DNA of 64,000 nucleotides from Methylophilus sp. DW102 (lineage in GTDB: Bacteria > Pseudomonadota > Gammaproteobacteria > Burkholderiales > Methylophilaceae). The notes beneath the pieces are model-generated. The model did not search any database and had not been told where the DNA came from. It saw nothing but the letters and a program-made list of their open reading frames with translations. The number at the start of each line of letters is the position of its first letter. Positions within the stretch are counted from its first letter, which is position 1. Positions 8,031 through 18,000 of the stretch are shown here, one piece after another. The translations under genes and the position numbers were made by a program. The DNA lies in NCBI RefSeq assembly GCF_037076555.1, contig NZ_AP029023.1, forward strand, positions 1,860,001 to 1,924,000, written 5' to 3'.

Positions 8031-9716
8031 ATGGACTGGAATATTTTTAAAAAGCTTAGCAAACAACCTTCTCAGGAAACACTGCTCCGGCAGCTGGATC
8101 AAGAAGGACAACTGCGCGCGATTGATAAAGTCATGGGCGTGATTGAGTTTGACCTGGAGGGAAACTTCCTTGCGGTCAACGACAATTTTGCGGCGGTGAC
8201 GGGTTATAGCAGGCAGGAGCTGTTCGGCCAGCACCATCGGCTGCTGGTGGATGCCGCGTATCAGGCAAGCCCGGAATATCAGGCACTCTGGCAAAAGCTT
8301 GTGCGCGGCGAGCCAGATCAAGGCCTATATTTGCGCAAAGGCAAAGACGGCAAACAAATCTGGCTGCAAGCCAGCTACGCCGGACAAATTGCGGCCATTA
8401 GCAAAGTGATGGGGGTGATTGAATTTGATTTAAAAGGCACGATCACCCATGTCAATGACAACTTTGCAGCCGTCACTGGCTACCGCCCGCAGGAAATCAT
8501 CGGCAATCACCACAGTATGTTTGTGGAGTCAGCTTATAAAAATAGTCAGGAATATAAGCAGTTCTGGCAAAAACTGGCACGTGGTGAAGCCGATAACGGC
8601 CAATATCTGCGTGTAGGCAAAGGGGGCAAGCAGGTCTGGCTACAAGCGAGTTATAACCCGATATTGGATATGGAAGGCAAACCCTTGAAGGTGGTGAAAT
8701 ACGCGACTGACATCACCGACAAAATGCTAGAAGCACAAGCCATGAAACAGGCGGTTGATGAAACCGGAGAAGTGGTGGCATTAGCTAAAGCGGGTGACTT
8801 GACCAAGCGCATCAAGACAGATGACAAACAAGGGGAGATCAGGGAATTGTGCCTGGGGGTCAACAGTATTGTCGACACCATGGCTGAGATTCTCGCTGCC
8901 ATCAAAATTGCCGGAGAAACCATCAAGACCGCCGCCAGCGAGATTTCTGTGGGCAATAATGATTTGTCTCAACGTACCGAAGAGCAAGCCAGCTCGCTGG
9001 AAGAAACCGCGGCCAGTATGGAACAGATTGCCTCTACGGTAAAACAGAATGCTGAAAATGCCAAACAGGCTAACAGCATGAGCGCGCAAGCCAGCGAAAT
9101 TGCTGCACGCGGTGGCGAGGTATTTGGCAAGGTGGTCATTACCATGTCCGAAATTACCGAGAGCTCGTCACGGATTGAGGAAATTATTTCAGTGATTGAT
9201 GGCATTGCTTTTCAGACTAATATTCTGGCCTTGAATGCAGCCGTGGAAGCCGCCCGTGCGGGGGAGCAAGGCCGTGGCTTTGCCGTCGTCGCCAGTGAGG
9301 TGCGTAACCTGGCCCAACGCTCAGCCAGTGCGGCTAAAGAGATTAAACAACTGATTGTAGATTCTTCTGAAAAAGTCTCGAGCGGCTCTCAGTATGTCAA
9401 TCAGGCAGGCAGTACGATGGACGAGATGATAGGCGCGATACGTCAAATTTCGGACTTAATCACTGAAATCACTTCTGCTTCGCGTGAGCAAAGCATAGGC
9501 ATCGAACAGGTGAATACGGCAGTGACGCAACTGGACGAAGTCACACAACAGAATGCCGCTCTGGTCGAAGAAGCGGCCGCTGCGGCCATGTCACTGGTAG
9601 ACCAGGCCGAGCAATTAAACGAGAAAGTCAGTCACTACAAATTGAATCACAGTGGCAATACTGCCGGACAACAAAACCAGTTCACGCTACAAAACACTCA
9701 AAAAAGACGGGCGTAG
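8031..9716 (+). CDS. Soluble methyl-accepting chemotaxis protein with two PAS domains
   Basis: A 561-residue cytoplasmic chemoreceptor. Two tandem PAS domains (about residues 25-115 and 123-228) share nearly the same core, [10 protein letters not shown]...[11 protein letters not shown]...WQKL.RGE...QYLRKGK.GKQ.WLQASY, indicating internal duplication. Only the second keeps the PAC tail [26 protein letters not shown]-like linker (about 240-300) leads into a methyl-accepting signalling domain whose hairpin tip reads [36 protein letters not shown]. No membrane helix is found, unlike Aer. The PAS domains may hold FAD, haem or another redox ligand. There is no C-terminal CheR-docking pentapeptide. 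A terminator follows. Confidence 0.9.
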   Translation: MDWNIFKKLSKQPSQETLLRQLDQEGQLRAIDKVMGVIEFDLEGNFLAVNDNFAAVTGYSRQELFGQHHRLLVDAAYQASPEYQALWQKLVRGEPDQGLYLRKGKDGKQIWLQASYAGQIAAISKVMGVIEFDLKGTITHVNDNFAAVTGYRPQEIIGNHHSMFVESAYKNSQEYKQFWQKLARGEADNGQYLRVGKGGKQVWLQASYNPILDMEGKPLKVVKYATDITDKMLEAQAMKQAVDETGEVVALAKAGDLTKRIKTDDKQGEIRELCLGVNSIVDTMAEILAAIKIAGETIKTAASEISVGNNDLSQRTEEQASSLEETAASMEQIASTVKQNAENAKQANSMSAQASEIAARGGEVFGKVVITMSEITESSSRIEEIISVIDGIAFQTNILALNAAVEAARAGEQGRGFAVVASEVRNLAQRSASAAKEIKQLIVDSSEKVSSGSQYVNQAGSTMDEMIGAIRQISDLITEITSASREQSIGIEQVNTAVTQLDEVTQQNAALVEEAAAAAMSLVDQAEQLNEKVSHYKLNHSGNTAGQQNQFTLQNTQKRRA

Positions 9717-9750
9717 CGGCGCATATCAGAGCCACTACCCGTCATGAAAC

Positions 9751-9780
9751 GGATGCCCGGAGCGACTGGGCATCCTTTTT
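9751..9780 (+). terminator. Rho-independent terminator
   Basis: GGATGCCC (9751-9758) pairs with GGGCATCC (9768-9775) and is followed by TTTTT, 35 bases after the chemoreceptor stop. Confidence 0.8.
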
Positions 9781-9842
9781 AGGCATAAACGGCTGGCTTC
9801 CCCTTGATGCCCTGTTCTGGCTGGCAATCAAGGGGGATCACC

Positions 9843-11723
9843 CTACAATTGCACGCGGCTACCCAGCTCAATGACGCTATTGGCCGGGATATTGAAAAAC
9901 TCGACCGCACTGCTGGCATTGCGCGACATCACCGAAAATAACTGGTCACGCCAGCGTGGCATGGCACCGCCTACATCCGGCACAATAATCTCGCGGCTCA
10001 AGAAATAAGAATTGGTGAACGGATCCAGCGTCTTGCCATCCAGCGCCACCGAGCGCAAGGCTTGCGGGATATCAGGATGTTGCATAAAGCCATACCGTAA
10101 CTGGATTTGCCAGAAGCCTTCTGCCAGCCGCGTCACCCTCACACGCTCTTCTGCGCTCATAAACGGCACCTCCTCAAACGTGACATTTACAAACAGGTTA
10201 TGCTGATGCAGCACCTGGTTATGCTTGAGGTTGTGTAACAGCGCTTGTGGCACAGTCTCAAGATTGGAGACCATGTAAACAGCAGTACGCTGGACGCGGG
10301 GCAGCGCACAGTGTGCCAGTGACTCGATAAAAGGCAGCAATTTGGGGTCAGACTGCGCAATGCCGTTGAGCAGGCTAAAACGGCCTTTTTTCCAGGTGGT
10401 CATGAACAGGATCAACACCACACTGAGCGCAACCGGAAACCAGCCACCTTGCATAAACTTCATGGAGGCAGAACTGAGCAAGATACCATCTACGCTCGCC
10501 AATACGGCCGTCAACAAGCCTGCCAGCCACAGCGGAAACTGCCAGCGCTTGCACATAACGATAAACATCAGGATGGTGGTAATCAGCATGGTGCCCGTCA
10601 CGGCAATGCCATAGGCCGAGGCCAGTGCCGATGAGCTTTGGAAAGCCAGACAGACAATGATGACGGCGATCAGCAGCGCCCAGTTGACGGAGGGCATGTA
10701 GATTTGGCCGGACTCGCTGGCTGAAGTGTGAATAATGCGCATACGAGGCAAAAACCCTAATTGAATCGCCTGACGTGTCATGGAGAAAGCGCCAGAAATC
10801 ACTGCTTGCGAGGCAATAATGGTGGCCAGAGTGGCCAAAATCACGGCGGGAATCAGCAAGGGCTCGGGAAACGACAGGTAAAACGGATTGTTGACGGCTT
10901 CAGGATGATGCAGCAGCAAGGCGCCCTGGCCCAGATAATTTAAAATCAGGCACGGAAATACCAAGCCCAGCCAGGCCAACTGAATGGCCGGACGGCCAAA
11001 GTGACCCATGTCTGCATACAAGGCCTCGGCCCCGGTCACGGCCAGCAAGATGGCGCCAATGGCGATAAACACACCAGCCCCGCGTGATTGCAGAAACTGC
11101 CAGGCATACTGCGGATGAATGGCCTGCAATACTTCTGGCGCCTGGCTAATTTGCCAGACACCGATACAGGCCAGCGCCAGAAACCAGCTAATGACCACCG
11201 GGCCAAAAAAACGCCCGACGGCATGCGTGCCATGGCGCTGAACCCAGAACAAGCCGATCAGGATGCCGATTGAGATCGGCAGCACCTGCGCAGCCAGGGT
11301 GGGCGACGCCACTTGCAGGCCTTCTACGGCAGACAGCACCGAAATGGCCGGCGTCAGGACACTGTCGCCATAAAACAGCGCCGCCCCGAGGACGCCGAGT
11401 AATAACAGCACAGTGCTACGCTTGTCTTGTGGACGCAAGCTGGAGACCGCCAGCGACAGCAAGGCCATGACGCCGCCCTCGCCTTTGTTATGAGCCCGCA
11501 GCACGAGCAGGACGTATTTAAACGTCACCACAAACATGAGTAACCAGAAAATAGACGAAATCGCGCCAAGGATATTGGGCTGGTTGAGCGGCACACCGGT
11601 GCTCTCGCTAAAAATGACCTGTACGGTATAGAGCGGACTGGTTCCGATATCGCCATAGACGACACCGATCGCCCCTAAGGCCAAGGCGGCCAGACTGCTT
11701 TTTTTGGTGGAAAACGTTTCCAT
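9843..11723 (-). CDS. kup: Kup-type low-affinity potassium transporter
   Basis: A 626-residue K+:H+ symporter, the usual length for Kup/TrkD. The N-terminus [19 protein letters not shown] is the family signature, followed by about 12 membrane segments and a cytoplasmic C-terminal domain of about 180 residues. A GTG at 11726 directly precedes an ATG at 11723; AAGGGG lies five bases before the ATG, which is preferred. It lies about 100 bases downstream of a KdpE-type regulator and a shortened KdpD-type kinase on the same strand, which suggests its expression responds to K+ or turgor through them. That link is inference. Confidence 0.92.
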   Translation of the reverse strand: METFSTKKSSLAALALGAIGVVYGDIGTSPLYTVQVIFSESTGVPLNQPNILGAISSIFWLLMFVVTFKYVLLVLRAHNKGEGGVMALLSLAVSSLRPQDKRSTVLLLLGVLGAALFYGDSVLTPAISVLSAVEGLQVASPTLAAQVLPISIGILIGLFWVQRHGTHAVGRFFGPVVISWFLALACIGVWQISQAPEVLQAIHPQYAWQFLQSRGAGVFIAIGAILLAVTGAEALYADMGHFGRPAIQLAWLGLVFPCLILNYLGQGALLLHHPEAVNNPFYLSFPEPLLIPAVILATLATIIASQAVISGAFSMTRQAIQLGFLPRMRIIHTSASESGQIYMPSVNWALLIAVIIVCLAFQSSSALASAYGIAVTGTMLITTILMFIVMCKRWQFPLWLAGLLTAVLASVDGILLSSASMKFMQGGWFPVALSVVLILFMTTWKKGRFSLLNGIAQSDPKLLPFIESLAHCALPRVQRTAVYMVSNLETVPQALLHNLKHNQVLHQHNLFVNVTFEEVPFMSAEERVRVTRLAEGFWQIQLRYGFMQHPDIPQALRSVALDGKTLDPFTNSYFLSREIIVPDVGGAMPRWRDQLFSVMSRNASSAVEFFNIPANSVIELGSRVQL

Positions 11724-11829
11724 CACATCCCCTTATGGTTGATTGATGGCGCAAGTGTGCAATCAGGCGTATATCAATCGCATATACATGATGCAATGTT
11801 TACAACGCCTATGGTCATGGCGACAATGA

Positions 11830-12522
11830 TTAAGCCAGCCGGTAGCCGATCCCCAGCTCAGTTAAGACGACTTTAGGCTCAGCGGGCTGATCTTCGAGCT
11901 TGGCGCGTAAACGGCCGATGTGAATACGCAGGTATTGCGTATCGTTGAGATATTCTGGCCCCCACACCGCTTGCAGCAATTGAGCATGGGTAAAAATGCT
12001 GCCAGGTTTACTGGCCAGTTGCATGAGCAAGGCGTGCTCGATGGGCGTCAGGTGCAAGGGCGCACCAGCCTTGGTCACAATTCCGGTGGCACGGTTAACG
12101 CTGACCCCGGCGTGCTGATACACATGGTCGCGCATTTGCATCATGGCAGAACGCCTCAGGGCCGCCTGTAATCTGGCCAGCAATTCCTGCAAGCCAAACG
12201 GCTTCATCAGATAGTCATCTGCGCCCAGATTAAGACATTGCACTTTGTCTGCCTCATCCTGCCGTGCGGACAGCACCAGTATCGGCACGTCGGAATAACT
12301 GCGCAAATGCGGAATCAGTTGTTCGCCCTGCCCGTCTGGCAAGCCAAGGTCGAGTATCACCATGGCAAAGCCGCTGGCCTGTCTGGCCTGAGCCAGGTCA
12401 CGTGCATGCTGCACGTGATAGCCATGCGCAGACAGCGCGGGCAGCAGAAACTGGTAAACACCAGGATCATCTTCGACCAGCAACAGATGTGGGTGCGTAG
12501 AGTGATCGACTGGTTGGCTCAT
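11830..12522 (-). CDS. KdpE-like OmpR-family response regulator
   Basis: A 230-residue response regulator: a receiver domain (residues 10-125, phospho-acceptor D58 in MVILDLGLPDG, conserved lysine K107 in LMKPFG) and an OmpR/PhoB-type winged helix (LTPIEHALLMQLASKPG to HIGRLRAKLE, ending ELGIGYRLA). The pattern is closest to KdpE. Its start overlaps the end of the upstream kinase gene by four bases (ATGA), so they are coupled. No kdpFABC genes are in the window; the adjacent transporter is Kup. Confidence 0.85.
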   Translation of the reverse strand: MSQPVDHSTHPHLLLVEDDPGVYQFLLPALSAHGYHVQHARDLAQARQASGFAMVILDLGLPDGQGEQLIPHLRSYSDVPILVLSARQDEADKVQCLNLGADDYLMKPFGLQELLARLQAALRRSAMMQMRDHVYQHAGVSVNRATGIVTKAGAPLHLTPIEHALLMQLASKPGSIFTHAQLLQAVWGPEYLNDTQYLRIHIGRLRAKLEDQPAEPKVVLTELGIGYRLA

Positions 12523-14081
12523 CCGGCATCCCCTGCACTCAAGCTGGTGGCGGGCACAAATGGAAACAACATACGCACACAGGTGCGCCTGGCAACTGCC
12601 GTTTTATCTAACGGCGCTGCATTTAATGGGGACTCATCTGACTGCTGCGTCAGTTGCAATTGCCCCTGATGCAGCTGCATGATGGTATTGACGATACTCA
12701 GGCCCAGGCCAAAGCCACGGCTACCACTGCCCGCAGGACGGCGCGAGTGAAACGAGGCAATCTCGAAATCTGGTGCAAAGCCGGGGCCTTCGTTGATCAC
12801 AGAAAGTACCAGCCAATCCCCTTCCCTTGCCAGCTGCAATGCCACGGGCGTCTCAGTGCTGCGCCATTGCAAGGCGTTATCCACCAGATTAGAGAGCGCA
12901 TGCGCCACCAGCACCGCATCCATATGCACCAGCCATTCTTCGCCCTCTGCAACAGCGGCAAAGGCCAGTGATACCGGGGGCGTGCGCTGCAAGTAGCGGT
13001 GCATCACATGTTGGATCACCTCTTGCAACGATTGCCATTCGCGATGCAAGGCGCGCTCGCCCGCTTCCAGCTTGACCAGAGTCAGGATATTTTCAGTGGC
13101 CTGGCTTAAATAACCGGCTTCTGCCTGGATGCTTTGCAATAACTGTGAGGACTGTGCCGGCGCCAGCGTAATCTGCTGGTCGGCCAGCACATTGGCCGCG
13201 CCTAAAATCGCCGTCAGTGGCGTACGCATATCATGCGACAAGGCGGTCAGTAGCGATTTTTTGAACTGGGCCTCAGTGGTCTCGCGGGCGGCGTCTGCCA
13301 GGGCAATCTGCTGCCTGAGCTTGAGCGTGGCGTCAGCACATTGCTGTACCAGCCGTTGTAAAAAATGCAGGTCAGGCGCGTGACCGACAGGCACAGCCAC
13401 CACCAGCACTTCGTGCTGCGGGAAACCAAACGGTAATAAACATTGACCCAGCGCTGGCCAATCCTGAGTGCCTGCGCCGATGGCACGCTGGTAATCGAGT
13501 GCCCATTGCACACTGGAAGGCTGAACAAGCAGCGTGGACTCACCAGCCAGGCGCTGCAATTGCATGTCGGGCGCCAATTGCACAACACAAACCTGCCAGC
13601 CAAATCCCTGTTGCACATGCTGGCAAGCGGCCTGCAACAACGCTGCAACGTTCAAGTGGCTGGATAACACCTCGGCCAGTGATTGAAAAAAACGGGATTG
13701 TTGTGCGGCCAATTGTGCCTGTTGCCTTTGCCGCTTGAGCTGTTGCATGGCTCGGCTCACCGTCAATGCCAGCACGGCAAACACCATGAGCATCACCCAC
13801 GATTGCAGGCTAGCCACGCGCAAGGTGTACAGCGGTTCAATAAAACAGTAATTGATCAGCAGGACAGCGGCAATCGCCGTCAGCATGGCGGTGGCAAAGT
13901 GCAGGAAATAAGCCGCCCACAACACCCATAGCATATATAGCAAGGTGACCAGCGTGACACCCAGGCTGGCAAAATGCCAGACACCCACCCAGGTGGTGAG
14001 GGCCATGCCCGACCACAGTACTAGCTGATATTGCCAGTCTGGCCGATGCGACGTTGTGGAGGTAACAAAGCCGTCTGCCAT
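12519..14081 (-). CDS. Shortened KdpD-type sensor histidine kinase
   Basis: A 520-residue kinase. Four closely spaced membrane helices (about residues 20-110) form a DUF4118 region as in KdpD. A GAF-like domain follows (about 140-270), then HisKA with the phospho-acceptor histidine in LLTALSHDMRTPLTAILG (about 285) and an HATPase_c domain (N-box NLVDNALQW, G-boxes GFGLGLSIV). The large N-terminal KdpD sensor and USP domains of the roughly 890-residue enzyme are absent, although the reading frame is intact and starts cleanly at ATG 14081. It may sense K+ or ionic strength through the membrane domain alone. Confidence 0.85.
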   Translation of the reverse strand: MADGFVTSTTSHRPDWQYQLVLWSGMALTTWVGVWHFASLGVTLVTLLYMLWVLWAAYFLHFATAMLTAIAAVLLINYCFIEPLYTLRVASLQSWVMLMVFAVLALTVSRAMQQLKRQRQQAQLAAQQSRFFQSLAEVLSSHLNVAALLQAACQHVQQGFGWQVCVVQLAPDMQLQRLAGESTLLVQPSSVQWALDYQRAIGAGTQDWPALGQCLLPFGFPQHEVLVVAVPVGHAPDLHFLQRLVQQCADATLKLRQQIALADAARETTEAQFKKSLLTALSHDMRTPLTAILGAANVLADQQITLAPAQSSQLLQSIQAEAGYLSQATENILTLVKLEAGERALHREWQSLQEVIQHVMHRYLQRTPPVSLAFAAVAEGEEWLVHMDAVLVAHALSNLVDNALQWRSTETPVALQLAREGDWLVLSVINEGPGFAPDFEIASFHSRRPAGSGSRGFGLGLSIVNTIMQLHQGQLQLTQQSDESPLNAAPLDKTAVARRTCVRMLFPFVPATSLSAGDAG

Positions 14082-14096
14082 CTGCTGCTCCGGGCG

Positions 14097-15014
14097 CTAG
14101 CGGCCGTAAATATCCTGATTTTTATAATTGGGCCCAAAGAACTCTTTCATCAAAAAGTCTTCGAGCCCCGCGCTGTCTGCAGGCCGCGCTGACAGCGTGA
14201 CAGTACGGCCCAGGCGGTTGGATATCCAGTCAAAATCACCGTTATAGTGCTCACGGATGATACTGATCATTCGTCTGACCATCACCAGGCGGATATCTTC
14301 ACCACTGCGCGCTTCCACCTCGTAGTACTGCGTATTGGCCGAGGTGTAATCATTGACCCAGCCCTTGAAGCTGAAGGTTGCATTCAAGGGATCCATGCGG
14401 CGGATCTGGAACAAGCCGTTGGTGCCGAACTTGAGATTGTTCATGATGTTTTTGGTACGGCGCTCATCCTCGGAAGGACCACGCTCGGCCGCTGCAGCAG
14501 CATCATTGGCCTGTTTGGCTGAGATTTCATCCGCATAACGGTCGGTCTGCTTGCGCTTGATAAAACTTGAAAAGTCTTCCACCGGCGGTGGCGGCAAGTT
14601 TGGCGTAGGCTCTGGTCTGGGTTGCGGCTTGGGCTCGGGCAATTTAAAGGCGCTATCCGGCCGCTGTGACTGAATAATCTTTTTAGGCAGCTTGAGCTCA
14701 GATTTGGGCGGTGGCTTCGGTTTGGGTTCAGGCCGCGGTTGTGGGGTGGGCGGAATCTCAGGCGGCGGCGAGACCACTTTGGGTTTGGTCGGCGCCGGCA
14801 CACCCAAGTCGAGCACAATATTCAGTGGCGCTTGCGCGGGCTCCTCAAGCGGCTTGAGCAAATCGAGTAAAAAACCCCAGAACAGGATGGCGTGTATCAG
14901 CAGCGACACCAAAATCGCCCACATCAGGCGTGCCGGGATACGCAACACGCGCTCGCGTTGCTTGGGCTTTAGCCAGTTAGGCGTACTAAATGGTTCAAAG
15001 GGAGAAGGCTGCAT
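14097..15014 (-). CDS. TonB-like inner-membrane-anchored periplasmic protein
   Basis: A 305-residue protein built like TonB: a short basic cytoplasmic N-terminus, one membrane helix (about 28-50, LMWAILVSLLIHAILFWGF), a long Pro/Lys/Glu-rich span (about 70-150) and a folded C-terminal part (about 190-305). The C-terminal region (IRLVMVRRMISIIREHYNGDFDWISNRLG) is not a recognisable canonical TonB_C domain. No exbB or exbD genes are adjacent. It lies 39 bases after hrpA and 15 before the kinase gene, so it is probably in the same transcript. It may transmit force or span the periplasm; the partner is unknown. Confidence 0.65.
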   Translation of the reverse strand: MQPSPFEPFSTPNWLKPKQRERVLRIPARLMWAILVSLLIHAILFWGFLLDLLKPLEEPAQAPLNIVLDLGVPAPTKPKVVSPPPEIPPTPQPRPEPKPKPPPKSELKLPKKIIQSQRPDSAFKLPEPKPQPRPEPTPNLPPPPVEDFSSFIKRKQTDRYADEISAKQANDAAAAAERGPSEDERRTKNIMNNLKFGTNGLFQIRRMDPLNATFSFKGWVNDYTSANTQYYEVEARSGEDIRLVMVRRMISIIREHYNGDFDWISNRLGRTVTLSARPADSAGLEDFLMKEFFGPNYKNQDIYGR

Positions 15015-15053
15015 GAACAGGGTTGGTCACAGGTTAGCAGTGGTCACGCGATA

Positions 15054-18000
15054 CTATTGCATTTCTTGCCAGAGTTTTTCAAGACGTTTGATTGAGACAG
15101 GATAAGGCGTCCTTAATTCCTGCGCAAATAATGATACACGCAACTCCTGTAATTGCCACGCAAAGTCTTGTAACTGGATGGTTACAGGCAGATGCGCCTT
15201 GCGCAATTGCTCAATTTTTTGCTGCCAGCGCTGCTCCAGTTGTACCAGCGCCTGCGCATGGCGGCCATCACGCTCTATGCTGGTCGGATATTTGTCTATG
15301 CGCAGCTTGATCGCCTTGAGATAACGCGGCAAGTGCGGCAATTGCTCCCACGGGGTCTGGCTAAAAAAACCGGGATACAACAAACCCTGTAATTGTTGCT
15401 CGCACTCGCGTTTTATTTTCTGCGTCACCGGCGTCATTTTCTGTAACTGGGCAACCAGCACCTGATACTCATTGGCAATCAGTTGCGCCTGCCGGGTCAG
15501 CGCCTCGGTCACCGCTGGCAAGCGGGTCCGCGCCCGTGTTTTCAGTTGCATAAACTCGGCATTGCTGCGCGGCAAGTCGTCCTCGGCAATAAAGGCGCGG
15601 TCAGCAATACATTGCAGCATGTCTTCACGCAACTGGTCAGGATTCATGATGGCGCGCAACAGCAAGGCATACTGGTTAAAGCCTGGCAGGCCTTTTTCCA
15701 GTTGTTTGACCTGCTCCTTGAGCTCAAAACGCATCAGGCGGCAGACGCCTTTACGGTGAGCGGCCAAGGCAGCTTCTGGCGTATCAAACAGTTTGATGGC
15801 CACGCTGTCACCATTGTCTTCCAGGCCCGGATAGCCGGTCAGTTGGCGGCCATCTTTGCTAAAGGTAAGGGTGGCTGGCAAGTCGCCAAAATCCCACTGC
15901 TTGAGTCCGGATTTTTCAATGCCGGGCGAGCCGGTTCTAAACGTCAGTTGGGCGGCCGAACCCAGTTGTTTTTTGAGCTGGTTCCAGTCGCGGCCCATGC
16001 CTAACTCACGGCCTTTTTCGTCAATCACGCTAAAGTTCATGCGGTGATGCGGTTCCAGGCCCGCCAGGTCAAACTCTTCCGGCTTGAGCTTAAGCCCGGT
16101 TTTTTGCTGTATAAACTCAGCCAGAGCGGGCAATAATGGCTGCGCAGTCTGCTTGGATTCGAGGAAGCCGGTCACGAACTCCGGCACCGGGACACAGACG
16201 CGGCGCAGGGTTTTGGGCAAGGCTTTAATCAGTGCCGTCACCTTGTCACGTACCATGCCCGGCACCAGCCATTCAGTGACGGTGGCATCAAGCTGATTGA
16301 GCAAGGCCAGCGGTATCGTCGCCGTCACCCCATCCAGCACATGCCCGGGTTCAAAGCGGTATTTAAGTGGCACGACTTCGCCGTCTACCACCATGGTCTC
16401 GGGAAACTGTATCTCGGTAATGGCACTGGCGCCATGGCGCATCAGCGATTCGCGCGTCAGGTACAACACCTTGGGATTGGCTTTTTCAGCGTCCTGCCGC
16501 CACTTTTCAAACGCAGCGCCATTATAGACACGGTAAGAGTCTGCAATCGGCGGCACCACCTGGTCATAAAACACAAACAACTGGTGTTCGTCGACCAGCA
16601 CGTCCTGACGTCTGGCTTTATGCTCCAAAGCCTCCACTTCGGCGATCAGGCGGCGGTTGGCTTCAAAAAACGGGGCCCGCGTGTCAAATTCCATATTGGC
16701 CAGGGCTTCACGGATAAAAATTTCACGCGCTTCGGTCGGCGCAATCGGCCCATAATGTACGCGGCGTTTGGGCACAATGGTCAGCCCGTACAAGCTCACG
16801 CGCTCCCAGGCCACCACTTGCGCGGTTTTGCGGTCCCAGCGCGGGTCGCTGTAATGGCTTTGTGTAATGCCACGGCCGCCGCCTTCATGCGCAATTGGTT
16901 CTATCCAGTCCGGATCAATTTTTGCAACGCAACGGGCATACAGCTTGGTGGTGTCGACTAACTCGGCGGCCATCACCCACTTGGGGCGGTTTTTCTTGAG
17001 CACCGAACCTGGTGCAACGGTAAAGCGGATCCCGCGCGCGCCGGCATAGGTCTCGCTATCGCCATCTTTAAAGCCGATATTGCCAAGCAAGCCGGACAGT
17101 AACGCACGATGGATTTGCACATAATTCGCTTCTTGCTGATTAGGCTTGATATCAAGCTCATCCACCATTTCCAGCAACTGCGCATGCAACTCACGCCATT
17201 CCTTCAGCCGTAAAAACGAGAGAAAATTCTGGTGGCACTGATTGAGCAAATCACGGTTGGACTTTTTGCTTTTGAGCGCCTGCTCATACCAGTCCCACAA
17301 CTTGAGATAACTCATAAAGTCAGAGTCATCCGCCTTGAATTTGGCATGCGCATTGTCGGCGGCCTCGCGTTTATCCATGGGCCGCTCCCGCGGATCCTGA
17401 ATGCTGAGTACGCTGGCAATGATCAGAATCTCGCGAACGCAGCCTTCTTTTTTTGCGGTCAGAATCATGCGCGCCACACGCGGATCCAGCGGCAAGCGCG
17501 CCATCTGCCGACCCAGCTCGGTGATCTCACGACGCTCGGTCACCGCCCCCAGCTCTTGCAGCAACTGATAGCCATCGCTGATCAGGCGTGAAGAAGGCGC
17601 CTCAATAAACGGGAATTCACCGACATCCCCCAGCCGTAAATCCGCCATGCGCAAAATCACGCTGGCCAGTGAGCTACGCAGAATCTCGGGATCGGTAAAC
17701 GCCGGACGCTGGTTAAAATCATCCTCGCCGTACAAACGCACGCAAATGCCGTTAGACACACGGCCGCAGCGCCCTGCCCGCTGCTTGGCTGCCGCTTGCG
17801 AGATTTTTTCAATCTGCAATTGCTCAACCTTGGCACGTGGGCTATAGCGGTTGACTCGGGCCAGTCCGGTATCAATCACATACTTGATGCCAGGCACGGT
17901 TAGCGAGGTTTCCGCCACGTTGGTCGCCAGCACAATGCGGCGCTGGCCGCTGGGCCGGAAAATCTTTTGCTGGTCTTCTATACTCAAGCGCGCGAATAGC

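Noticed and set aside
12519..14081. Treating the kinase as a broken KdpD pseudogene
   Set aside because: The frame is intact, starts with ATG, overlaps the regulator as ATGA, and all kinase boxes are present, so it is a short form.
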